From: Rutstroemia sp. NJR-2017a BVV2
Lineage: Eukaryota; Ascomycota; Leotiomycetes; Helotiales; Rutstroemiaceae
Direction of reading: 5' to 3'
NCBI GenBank assembly: GCA_002946415.1
Contig: NJPS01000016.1
Location: 1 to 64,000 of the forward strand
DNA length: 64,000 nt
The stretch's first letter is position 1; the number at the start of each line of letters is the position of its first letter. The translations under genes were made by a program, and so were the position numbers. Below the pieces are notes generated by a model, which ran no database searches, was not told the DNA's origin, and saw only the letters and a program-made list of their open reading frames with translations. Shown here in pieces: positions 23,466-34,600 of this stretch.

Positions 23466-25683
23466 ATGATGATGTCTTCACCAATGCCGTCTGAGCAAAT
23501 GGATGCTCTATCATCCCAAGATGAGGTTTTATCTCCACAGCTTCCTACCCATACTTCCCCGAAATCCCGAGCTTCTAGGAAAGAGCGTCGCCAACCCTCA
23601 ATTACGCCGAGAAGATTCAGTCGATTTTTCGATGCTCAACGAGGGGCATCCATGTCTTCACCCTCTGGTCGAGCACTAAAGGCCATCGTCAACAACCGCC
23701 AGTCTACACAATCGAGTCCTCTGAAGTGTTCTAAGATATTGGAAGCGGACGGTGAAGAGAATGAAAGTCCTTCAACACCAAGAGAATTCAAGAGAAGGAA
23801 ACGAGCCACAGGCGATTCAGAATTGGATGAAGCATGCTCAGGAAATCTAGCCAAACGCCGTACTGGACAAATGCTTGACGATTTCTCCATCTCACCATTT
23901 CCCGATGTAAAAGTGCAAGCTCTTGAGGATATTGGGGCAGGCAAGCGTACTAATCAGCACGAAAAGCCGACCAAGCGTATAACTCCTTTGGAGAACCGTG
24001 GTTTTAGTGCCAAATTACTACAGTCGAGTCTGGGTATCCATAGATCTAGACAGCCAAATCTCGCATATCCTGTCAATGGTATTATACCCTTTCTACTGCA
24101 ATTTACTACTTACCTTTGCTAATAGAACTCCAGATTGGCGCGATGAGACTGCTTCCTTTTATAGTAGACCAGAAGATGTGCACCATTCAAGGAGCTTAAG
24201 GGGCGATAGAGATAGTATTCCATTTTGCAACTCTGGACTTCATAGTAAGCCCCTCAGGATGCGTGCTCCTAGCTTGTGCGTACGCTGACTCCTCAAAGCA
24301 AATTCACTTGTGGCTATCGGTGATGATGAGGGACGCATTCGTCTTGTGGAATCCGAAAGGGAAGGAAAGCCTTCGTTTAGCACACCGTATCTTGGTTGGC
24401 GAATTCACAAAAATGCGATCATTGACCTCGATCTTTCCGAAGATGACTCCTTACTTGCCACGGGATCTGGAGACCAATCGGCAAAGGTTACCGATATGAC
24501 TACGCAGACAACATTGTCCATTCTCTCTGGTCACACGGCCACATTGAAGCAAGTGAGATTCCAGCCAGGAGCCAATAACAAAAATATCCTAGCTACTTCT
24601 GGCAGAGATGGCTGTGTTCAATTATGGGATCTCAGGTGTAAAGGGGATGACGGTGCTGTTCTCGACATGCAGAAGTTAACCGATCAAGTCTGCAATCCGA
24701 CTGCCTGTGGCAACATCAACAGTATAATCAATGCGCACCATCCTTTACGCAACAAGCAGACCTCGCGTTTCAGCGAGGATGGCCCGGGAAGAAGCGGAAT
24801 ATCCGTTACTGCCATTCACTTCTTACCACCTGGTCGAGAGCACCTCTTACTTACGGCTTCAGAGACTGACTCTATCGTTAAGCTATGGGATATTCGCAAT
24901 CCATCTATTAAGCGTAAGAATATTCAGCCAGTCGCCTGCACAGCGCCACCTCCCACCCACATCGGGAATCGGCCTTTTGGGATCACTTCCCTTAGTATAG
25001 GCCATGATGGGAGCAGATTCTACAGTGTTTGTAAAGATAGCACCGTGTACGCTTATTCTACATCTCATTTGATTCTGGGTCGTGCTCCTGAATTAGAGCC
25101 CACAGATGGTAGGAAGAGGTGCGCGCAACGTCCAACTTTGGAGGGCTCAGGGCCACTTTATGGGTTTCGAAACCCTTCTTTGCATGTCTCTACCTTCTAT
25201 ATAAAATCGGCTATTCGCAGGCCTCTCAATGGTCACACGGAGTTATTGGCTGTTGGCAGCAACGATGGCACCCCTGTCTTATTCCCGACCGATGAACGCT
25301 ATCTCAGTACCAAAGCAAACTCAGGCATACGTTCGGGTAACTTTCCGGACCAGTCTACTTCTCGAGCACTTGTGTCCAACCAGTCACCGGGATCTGGGGG
25401 ATTTCAACCAGAAATTTGGGAAAGCAAGAGAGGTAATCTCGGAGGAGATGCAATTCCAATCTACACCTGTGGTACCGCATTGGTGAGGGGCCATGGAAAG
25501 GAGGTCAGTGCATTGAGCTGGACTAGTAATGGGGAATTAATCTGTGCGGATGACGAATGGGATGTCAGGTGTTGGAGAGAGGGCGGAGATGCCAAAGATC
25601 TAAGGTTGGGCGGTGAAGCCGAAGGCAGGAGATGGCGTTGTGGATGGGCAGATGTTGGGGAGGATTATGATCTTGATGAGTAG
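23466..25683 (+). CDS. CDT2: Cdt2/DTL-like WD40 substrate receptor of the CRL4 ubiquitin ligase
   Basis: By family, Cdt2 recruits PCNA-bound substrates (Cdt1, the RNR inhibitor Spd1) to Cul4-Ddb1 for degradation in S phase and after DNA damage; nuclear. Exons proposed: 23466-24078, 24134-24244, 24299-25683 (702 aa); introns 24079-24133 and 24245-24298 (branch CTGAC). The N-terminal 200 residues are Ser/Pro-rich and disordered, with a PRRFSRFF motif near residue 45. WD repeats begin with GWRIHKNAIIDLDLS and continue with SGHTATLKQVRF, SGRDGCVQLWD, TASETDSIVKLWD and LVRGHGKEVSALSW. The WDxR-type ends fit DDB1 docking. A family-specific insert-rich propeller fits Cdt2 better than a generic WD protein. 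The start codon is uncertain (an upstream open frame exists). Confidence 0.82.
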
Positions 25684-26250
25684 GAGTTTGGAATTGTGCA
25701 GTCCCGGCTACACCAAATGTCTTTTTGTGTTAAGAGTTGACTGGTTTGCGAAGAATATGATTGGTAGAGAGAGGATAGAAAGGTGAACATTTACCGGTAA
25801 TTGCATCGTTCGTTTGGAGTCAAGGGTATACCCAGGGTTTGTATTCCATAGTCACTGGAGTTATAGGAAGATCGTTCTAATATAAGATATACTTCGTATA
25901 GAAGTGCTGGAGCAACAGGGAGGTTCTCTAAGGTATAGCAAGATGACGAAGGAAATGTACATAGTAAGATGAAGTCGAGATCATAGCGCTATCAATTGAT
26001 CGTAAGACTGTACAGCTTGTACTCACTTGTTTCTGCATCATCTTCTCTGCTTGGTCTATTAAGGCGGGTAACCTATCGTCAGATAGCATGCTTTAAGCAA
26101 ATGTATTCTGGGTGTCACCCCTTTGGCTTGTAAAGTTGTGCTGAGGTTAGGGCGAAATTTTGTTCTCCACGCCAAAAAAGCCCGCTTTACGCACTTCAAG
26201 AACTCCGTGAAGACTTTTCCAAAGCCATTAAATTATGATCAGTATTCAAA
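25684..26250. other. Intergenic, CDT2 3' end to JMJD7-like promoter
   Basis: About 570 bp, with no coding or RNA gene recognised. It should contain the CDT2-like 3' UTR and the promoter of the next gene. Some AT-rich runs only. Confidence 0.5.
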
Positions 26251-27625
26251 ATGACCGAAAGCAGTCAAGTGGACCCTATAAGAGAGTTGTTGATGACTTA
26301 TAATGAACTGAATTCCTCTACCATAACAGTCTTGGACGAACCACCATCGGCTCTTGAGTTCATGCGATTCGTTGCCTTGAATCGACCCTTCGTCGTACGA
26401 GACTTTGCTTCAGATGTGAGTCCAACCAACAAGTAAGGTTGATTTGTACATTGAACATATGATCTCAGTCTCAAGTGTATCGCAATCCGCTAACTGCGCT
26501 GTAGTGGCAAGCAACGTCTACATGGTCGCTTTCTCACCTAAAGTCCACACTTTCGTCACGTCCCGTAAATATAGCAGTGACCCCTCGCGGCAATGCGGAT
26601 GCACCCACGACCAACGATGATGGGGGTATGATTTTCATCAAGCCCTGGGAGGAAATGCAACCATTTTCGGAGTTCGTTGACTATGTTGCTCATCAGGAGC
26701 GCGACGGGCGAACAACGGATGAGGAAGTCCGATATGCCCAAACACGTGTGTATTATCCAGAGCCTTTTAGCTTTGAGGTCGTTTCAATCTCGTATACAAT
26801 CTCATAGCATCAAATAGAGAACGATAACCTCCGCAACGAGTACTCCTCGCTATTTTGCGACGTCGAGAAGGACATCTCTTTCGCAAGGATCGCGCTTGAA
26901 CAAGAGCCAGATGCCATCAACCTAGTGAGCTCCATCCTCAATATAATCCAGCCTGCAACTCTTACACATGAACCAGTGGATAGGCAATTCACACTCCGTC
27001 ACTTCCTTACACAAGGACCCCTACCAGAATATTTATGTTCAGATCTTAGGACGCAAGCACTTTACTCTTCTTCCGCCTCTCTTTCACTCCTGCATAAACG
27101 AGGTTCCATTACCATCAGCTACCTATGCTCGCTCTCCTTCCAATCCGTCCAAACTCGGTATACAGCTCGATACACCTCCCTCGCAAGTTCCTGTGGCGAC
27201 ATGGGATCCGGATGAACCCGAGCAAAGAACGACGGAATACTCGCACCTAGCACAACCTGTGCGGGTTACACTGGAGAAAGGGGATATGCTTTATTTGCCA
27301 GCATTGTGGTATCACAAGGTAGGGCAAAGTTGCGGTGACGACGGAGTTTGTGTTGCCGTAAACTACTGGTAAGAATGCTTTAATTTCGCATGCCACTTCT
27401 CGTTCTAGAAATGCGTTGGCAGAGTGATGCGCAGCGAGGCACTGAAGAGAGGAGCAGAGCCAAGTCATCACCATTGATATAGTCGAGACTTTTCAAATGC
27501 TAATTGCAGGTTGCAGGTATGACATGGATTTTGGAGGAAGCTTCTGGCCATTGTGTAATTTTGCCAGGAATGTCACTTTGCACAACGATGGCAGACAGAA
27601 AAGGTCAACGCAAGGCAGTAGATGA
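26251..27625 (+). CDS. JMJD7-like JmjC Fe(II)/2-oxoglutarate lysyl hydroxylase
   Basis: Five exons: 26251-26415, 26505-26745, 26818-26924, 26977-27368, 27517-27625 (337 aa, close to the roughly 316 aa of JMJD7). The JmjC cupin is clear: GNSHSVTSLHKDPYQN supplies the HxD metal ligands (H183, D185), and the distal His is in WYHKVGQ (about H284), followed by VNYWYDMDFGG. By family, JMJD7 hydroxylates a lysine of DRG GTPases; the substrate here is inferred only. The N-terminal segment (PFVVRDFASDW) also matches the JMJD7/cupin_8 group. The exon 2 donor was set at 26746 because it restores the conserved YAQTQNDNLRNEY; reading on to the next GT gives a non-conserved tail. The last exon is short and ends about 30 residues after the cupin. 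Confidence 0.9.
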
Positions 27626-27911
27626 AATATAAAGCCAAACTGGCTTGGTATAGGTTGCTTGATCCGCACGATATACATCTAATGTGGGTATCATGCCTCG
27701 CACTGCCTATAAATAAAGCAAAACACCAGCCCAAGGCTCTCCACGCCTACGCTTCCATCCAATGCCATGTTAAGCCGTCCCAATTCGCCATGTGTGATCT
27801 ATATTACAAAGATTCGCCGCTCCTAACCATGATTGCAAATCCCATACCTATTGTACAGCCCATATCTCTGAACTCCTCCCAGATCTCGTCTCAAATAACG
27901 CCATGTCCATC

Positions 27912-30661
27912 CTATAATTTCGACCTTACGGCCTCTAACCTGTATTTGACATCTTGTAGAACTTTGGTACTTGGTTTCCAATCATCGAATTGTTTTAGAA
28001 GCTCTACCGCTTCAGTGTGTAACTCTGTTTTGACGAACTCTTCTTCGAGGACGCCCCGCATGATCCAAGGTAAAACGTAAGGGTTTGCGTTTGTTGGTGG
28101 TGAGTATTGAGACATGTAAAGTGGGACATCCGGGACGGAAGTGGTGGCAAGGGAATGTTCGATTGCCATGCTAAATAACATTAGTAATGGCTTGGGTGTA
28201 GATAAAAGGGGTTCTTACTCATAAACATTGTCGTCATCATAAAGACGAGAATGACCCCCACCAGTGTAGAGGCTGCCGGCAAGAGGTGCAGAGAGCTCAC
28301 GGATAAGGCCATGGTCGGAGACGCCTAAATTACGAAGTTTCAAGGCAAAGCCAACTAAGTGAGCGATAAAGTCTGGAGCATGAATGCGACCATCCACAAA
28401 GACGGCTCTGTATATATAAGGGTGCTCCGCGGGTGAGAAAATGGCAGACTATGATAATAACGTCAGTAAGTTAGCGGATGGCGAGGGGGTAAGAAGCTAT
28501 ATACCTCAATTGACACGAGCTGGTCGTCGATACTGGCACAATATGCAACTCTCACACCATACTTGAGTGCTCTCCGTAGAGCCTGTTCATATCTTTTCGC
28601 TACAGCACTCTCATAATTTGCAAACTCGAACAGCTCCGTAATCGTCTCATTGAACAGGGCGGCTTGATACCCGGTCTGATGACTTGCAAAGGGGCCCAAG
28701 GAAACTCCAGCTATCGAGCCATGTAAGTGAGGCAACCAAAGAAAGAGCAGGAGAATGACTTACCCATCGCGCACACGCCAATTCTAGCGGATGTGACTAT
28801 ACCTTCCTCTATCAATTTCGCAACCAACATCAAGGCGACCGGAACACCCTGAGAATGCGCAGCAACCATAATATAATCAGCTTGCCGTAATCGATCAGTC
28901 CAGTTCGTCAACAATTTCCAAAGTTTATCCACTCTCTCAAAGATTTTGCCTTCGCCGTCGAGAGCTACCTTTTCAATTTCACAATCAGGAGATCCATGAT
29001 CATCAGCCCACCGTCTGATAGCAGCTGCTGCATGGTTCGCAAATCGTATGGAAGTACCACTAGGCTGGCCGATCAGCTTGCGTAAGAGAGGCGCAGGAAA
29101 GAGACCATGAACCCCTATGGCAACCGCATTTTTGATAGTTGGGATTTCCTTGGACAACGACACGTGCTTAAGAGGCTTTTCACGACCACGTATGATCAAT
29201 CTTGTTAATTGCCGAAGAATTGATGGGTTCTCCATCAAATGATACGTGCCTTGTACAGATGGCAGGAGGAGGTTGGGTGGTGGCGGAGAAAGAGATGTTA
29301 TGGACTTCTTCGAAGGGCTGTCTGGTCGTGCCACCAAAGTCTTCTGTGAAACGTCCTCGATCTCCAGAGGCTTTGGCTTGCCCTTTTTGACGGATTTCGC
29401 TTTCTTGTCGCTTTGCGTGGGACTGTTATCGGGAGTCGACACAGTCTCGGCCGGGGTAGGTTGAGTTTGGGATTGCTGCCCAAAGACTGCTAACTCCCCA
29501 GTTTCGATTTTGTTTTCATTCTCGGGAGGGCCAGTATCTTTTTTGGAAGTATCCGAATACCAGAATGCCGATGCCCAGCTTGGCCCACCAGATTGCCTCG
29601 TGGATTTACTCGTTGCAGCAGTTCCTGCAGGTTTAGGTGCATCGCCAGTAGGTTTGGGTGCATCTCCTGCAGATTTAGATGCGTCTGCCGTGTCCTTCAA
29701 TGCAGGGTCTTCATTGTCATTAGCCACTTGTGGCAGTGGTTGATCTTTCGGTGCTTCTCCATGCTCAGTAGGTTGTGATGCGGGCCACAAATTAAACCAC
29801 GGTCTGGATGCTGATAAAGGCTGCTTTGGTATTTGCGTCGATTCGTCTGTTTGTACAGTGCCTGAATTGCTGGAGGCTGCAGAGGGAACTGCGGTAGTTT
29901 GTACTGGTTCGGCTGTTTGTACAGATTTCATCGGTTCCTGCGTGGAAAGTGGATCTTTGGATGATTGTGTTGGCATACTTAGCCAACCAAGCCAGCCTTG
30001 TGAGGTACTCGGTCGCTCAGAAATTTCCGCGTTGGGAGAGGTTATAGTTGATTCCTTGGGTGTATCTGATTCCTTCAACGATCGCGCCTTTGGAGAAGCT
30101 TCTATTCTATTTGTATTCTGCGGTTCATCCTGGTCCTTCTTGTTGTTTATAGAACGATCTTCGACCCCTTCTAGCGTTCCACCTAATGTTATTTCCGACG
30201 CCGGCTTGCTCTTCCCAAGGTACATAGACGGTGGCCTTGATGCACCTTGCTGTGGGGATTTCCTCTGGTCGAATCGACTTAGATCTGCGGTGAGATCACC
30301 GTTCGAAGGTTTATCGGCTAATATTGTCTCTTTCGCAACCTGTGTAGAGGCGGTGGACTTCCTTGGCCATGATCGATACCAGCTGGCTTTAAGTTGTAGC
30401 TACACCGCAGATTTAGTTGCGGGCTCTCAGGGGTACTCAAGTATAACAATACGAAGAGTAAGGGATCTTAAGACAAACATCTTATCTTACCTTTTTGCCC
30501 GAGTCGTCATTCTGTTGCGCGCCGGTCTTCGATGCGATATGCCGCAGCTCCGGTGTACTCTTCGCAGGCTGCAAAGGTGCCTGTGAAGGTGCCTGTGGCT
30601 GGGTCGTACATTGCTGTTCCACCTTTGGGTCGGGTTTCGATCGTTTGCGTGAGGGAAGCAT
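27912..30661 (-). CDS. YML020W-like alpha/beta hydrolase family protein
   Basis: Five exons: 30661-30491, 30399-28764, 28710-28505, 28448-28219, 28170-27912 (833 aa). The N-terminus begins LPSRKRSKPDP and is followed by about 300 residues of low-complexity Ser/Pro/Thr/Gln with repeated TGDAPKP-type units. The conserved fungal core starts near residue 370 (GREKPLKHVSLSKEIPTIKN, then IGVHGLFPAPLL). A nucleophile elbow AHSQG (about residue 570), the later RIHAPDF region and the final GGGHSRLYDD segment fit an alpha/beta hydrolase with Ser-Asp-His. The yeast homologue YML020W is uncharacterised, so substrate and location are unknown. Lysophospholipase- or lipase-like activity would be a guess. 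An in-frame ATG at 30775 could extend the N-terminus by 38 residues; I chose 30661 from family similarity. Confidence 0.85.
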
Positions 30662-30804
30662 TCCAAGATGGTGTTGGGGAGTTGAGGGAGGTGGTGAGTC
30701 GCTTTGCGAAGTAAGAAGCGTGTGTTGGGTTATTTCTGGAGGACGCGTTCCCCTTAAATGAAATTGCCGCGACAAGTATAAGTATCATGCCTTACACCCA
30801 ATAC

Positions 30805-30850
30805 CTACCTAAGAACCTAAGAACCTAATACCCTAATACCCTAATAACCC
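30805..30850. repeat. Degenerate telomere-like 8-mers (CCTAAGAA, CCCTAATA)
   Basis: A run of CCTAAGAA x 2 followed by CCTAATAC-type units x 3, ending ATAACCC. The words resemble the fungal telomeric repeat CCCTAA but with an 8-nt period. The run is short and internal to the chromosome arm as far as the window shows. Confidence 0.6.
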
Positions 30851-31090
30851 GGACCGCAAGGTAAATACATCCACAGCGATTTAGTTGCCCCGCGAAACCG
30901 GGTTTTGTGTTTGCCTGTGATCCTGAGCCTGCGCCAGAGTCAGAGCCGAAGTCACAGCCAGAGCCTCCAGACGAAGTACAAGGATTTTATCGAGTTTTGG
31001 TCATTCCCGTAGCCTGCCGTACCTTAGGGGGATTCTTTGTGTGGTGCGTGTGGTTGGAGACTTGGAGTTAGCTAGACTAAGGACTGGAAT

Positions 31091-31127
31091 ATACCTCATA
31101 CCTCACACCTCACACCTCATACCTCGC
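31091..31127. repeat. Short direct repeats ACCTCATA/ACCTCACA
   Basis: Four to five consecutive ACCTCAYA units in the spacer upstream of RRP5. They could be a microsatellite or a cluster of CT-rich regulatory words; no function can be read. Confidence 0.6.
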
Positions 31128-31605
31128 ATTGCTCACGAGAACAAAAGCAACGGAATCAGCAGAGATGTGTATTTACGTGATTGGTAAAGTATTTCACAAT
31201 TCCGTCCACTGAAGCGCTACAGCATCGTTAAATTCGAGATGCGTGAGATACCTAAGTGAGGGCACTTATCAGCAGCTTAGCTACGTAGGTGGGTGGGTGA
31301 CCCGATGGGGAGACTGGAGTGCTTCCTAAAGGTCCATCTGCATGTTGGATACTCCTCCTTGTTGATTTGCTGCTTGTCAATTTGCTTATCCTGCCATTCC
31401 ATAGGAAGCTCTGGAAGACGGAATTTCCGTTTCAGTTATTCCGATGCCGCCACTACTAGCACAGTAGCGCATACTGATCCCTGCAGTTTTTCTAATTTTC
31501 GCGATACTACTTTGATAGCAGAAAAAAAGTTCTGAAGCTTTTCGAGGTCGTTCTGGCGCGTCTGCAAAGTGCTTCAACGTCGATAATATCCTGCACCAAT
31601 TTACA

Positions 31606-34600
31606 ATGGCGTCAATCGAGAAGAAGCGGAAGACCGGCCCAACGAATGATTCTTTTATGCGACCGAAGAAGACTGCAGATTCCGATGATCGACCTTCGAA
31701 AAGGCCCAGAGGAGGAGAGAAAGAGGGGCAGCCTTCCTCCAGTGGGAAGGTTAATGCACCAACAGCGATATCAAGGGTGCGAGAAGAAGAGGTGGCCTTC
31801 CCGAGAGGCGGAGCGAGCGTTCTTACGCCTTTAGAACACAAGCAAATTCAAATCGATGCCACCCGGGATGTACTGTTTGAGCAACATGGTGCGAAATCCT
31901 CTAAACCGGACGGAATAGACCAAGACGGCGAAGAAGGATCAAAAGCCAAGAGCAAAGGCAAGAGCAAAGCCAAAAATAAGAGCAAGAAAGCTTCTGGAAA
32001 TGCAGAACCAGAAGAAGATGCGGTAAAGATAGAAGGACTGAGTTATAAGGTACGCGCTTCTGCCCGACTCCAAGACATTTTGTTGCTAATATCATGCAGA
32101 GATTAGTGCCAGGTTCTTTAGTCCTTGGTCAAGTTTCCCAGATCAATGTTACAGATATTGCCCTATCCCTGCCAAATAACCTCACGGGGTATGTGCCAAT
32201 TACTTCCATTTCCGACAAAATCACCGAGAGGATCGAAGCCATTGCTGCAGCCGAAGAAAACGAAGATGAGAAGGACAATGGCGAGGAGGAAGTGGAGGAT
32301 GTTGATCTCAATAAGATTTTTCACATTGGCCAATACTTGAGAGCATATGTTGTTTCGACTAGTGACGAACCATCGTCTACCAATGGCGCAAAATCCAAAC
32401 GAAGGATAGAACTGTCACTTCGACCTCAGCAATCCAACAACTCTCTTACTACGCAAAACCTAGTAACCAATGCTTTCCTGATGGCATCTGTTACTAGTGT
32501 TGAGGATCATGGTCTCATCATGAACATTGGTCTCGAAAATGCTGGCATTCGAGGCTTCATGTCATCCAAAGAGATAGGCCATGGTGTGTCATTGGCCGAT
32601 ATACAAGAAGGCGCCGTACTCCTATGCATGATTACTGGTCTCAGTGCAAATGGCAAAACTGTCAAGCTATGTGCAGATACTCAAAAGCTAGGGAATCTAA
32701 AGAAGTCGAATTACCTCACTGACGCTCCTACGGTCGATGCTTTCCTTCCTGGTACTGCAATTGAAATCTTGGTTGTTGAGACGACTCCCAAGGGCCTGTC
32801 TGGGAAGGTCATGGGTATGGTCGATGTTACTGCGGATTTGGTGCATTCTGGAGCCGGGACGAGCGAGAAGGACTTAGAGAAGAAGTACAAAATTGGTAGC
32901 AAAGTGAAAGGCCGCGTCATTTGCACATTCCCAAACACTAACCCTCCGAAACTTGGCATCTCACTCCTCGATCATATCACATCATTACAGTCTCAACAAG
33001 CTACGGTATCGGCTGGGAAATTGAATCCTCTCGAAGCTATGGCTTTATCTTCTATTATTGAGGAGGTCACTGTCAAGAAAGTTGAGCCAGGAGTTGGTCT
33101 CTTCGTCGATCTAGGTGTCAAGAACATCCCGGGGTTTGTTCATATCTCCAGAGTCAAAGATGGCAAGATAGAAACCTTGGACGAAGCATCGGGCCCGTAT
33201 AAGGCAGGCTCCGTTCACCGTGGTCGTGTTGTCGGATACAACTCTATTGACGGTGTATATCTACTCTCATTTGAAAAGAGTGTCTTGGAACAGCCATATC
33301 TACGCATTGAAGATCTTAAAGTTGGAGAAATAGTCAAAGGAAAAGTGGAGAAGATCGTTGTTAATGGAAGTGGCGTTGGAGGACTGCTGATCAATCTGGC
33401 TGAGAACATAACTGGATTTGTTCCAGAAATGCATATGGCAGATGTGCAGTTGTTGCATCCCGAGAAGAAATTCAAGGAAGGTATGACGGTTACAGCCCGT
33501 GTACTATCTACTGACCCGAGTAAACGACAAATTCGGTTGACCCTCAAGCGAAGTCTTGTTAACTCCGAGTCGACCCCTTTCGTCTCTTATGATGAGATCA
33601 GCGTTACCATGCAAAGTCCAGGGACTATCGTTAACATTCTTCCCAATGGAGCGGTTGTCCAATTCTATGGTACCATTCGGGGGTTCTTGCCTGTTTCCGA
33701 GATGAGCGAGGCTTATATTCAAGATCCCAGCCAGCATTTTAAGGTTGGCCAGGTTGTTAATGTTCATGTTCTGAAGGTCGATCCCGAATCCAAAAAGTTA
33801 ACAGTCTCTTGCAAAGATCCATCTGTTTTTGGCCTAGCTCAACAAAATGCATTAAAGGAGCTCAAAGTTGGTCAGGTGGTATCTGCATTAGTTACAGAAA
33901 AGTCTAATGATGACGTCTCAGTGGAAATCCAAGAGCTTGGATTGAGAGCTGTTTTACCAGTCGGTCACCTCACGGACGGCTCAGAAAACAAGAACCGCTC
34001 AACCTGGAAGAAGATCAGGGTTGGCCAAGTGCTGAAAGAACTTGTTGTACTTGAAAAATCAGAACCTAAGCGTCTAGTGGTTTTGACCAATAAGCCAAGC
34101 TTGCTCAAGGATGCCCTGAATAAAAAGTTACTCAAAGTGTTTGATGATGTGAAGGAGAACGAGATGGTTCATGGGTTCGTCAAAAACATCACTTTGACAG
34201 CAGTGTTCGTTCAGTTTGGAGGAAGTCTCACTGGCCTTTTACCCAAAAGCAAGTTGCCCGAAGAAGCTCTTCGTCTCCCTGACTTTGGTTTGAAGAAACA
34301 CCAGTCTGTCGAGGCTAGAGTACTCTCTGTTGATCATGGTCAAAGGAGATTTCTTCTATCCATGGTTGATACTGACACCAGCAAAGTACCGCAAGAGCCA
34401 TTGGCGTCTGGTACAAACCATGAAGCCATCAATCCTATCGATGAAGCTATCAAGAGCCTTGATGATATCACCCTCGGAAGGCTAACCAAGGCAAAGATTT
34501 CGTCGGTGAAGGAAACGCAGATCAATGTTCAACTTGCGGACAATATCCAAGGACGGATTGACGTATCACAAGTTTTTGACTCCTGGTCAGATATCAAATT

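Larger units (their letters stand above)
30662..31605. promoter_or_regulatory. Divergent upstream region, hydrolase gene / RRP5, with short direct repeats
   Basis: A 944-bp gap between two outward-facing start codons, so both promoters lie here. It holds two repeat clusters (30805-30850 and 31091-31127, listed separately). No TATA box or named factor site was identified with confidence. An antisense open frame across 31386-31841 is only a shadow of RRP5. Confidence 0.5.

Noticed and set aside
29858..30586. 242-aa plus-strand open frame
   Set aside because: It is antisense to the repetitive Ser/Pro/Thr-rich exon of the YML020W-like hydrolase, has no motif, and is explained by codon bias on the other strand.
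31386..31841. 151-aa minus-strand open frame at the RRP5 start
   Set aside because: It overlaps the well-supported RRP5 exon 1 and shows no domain.
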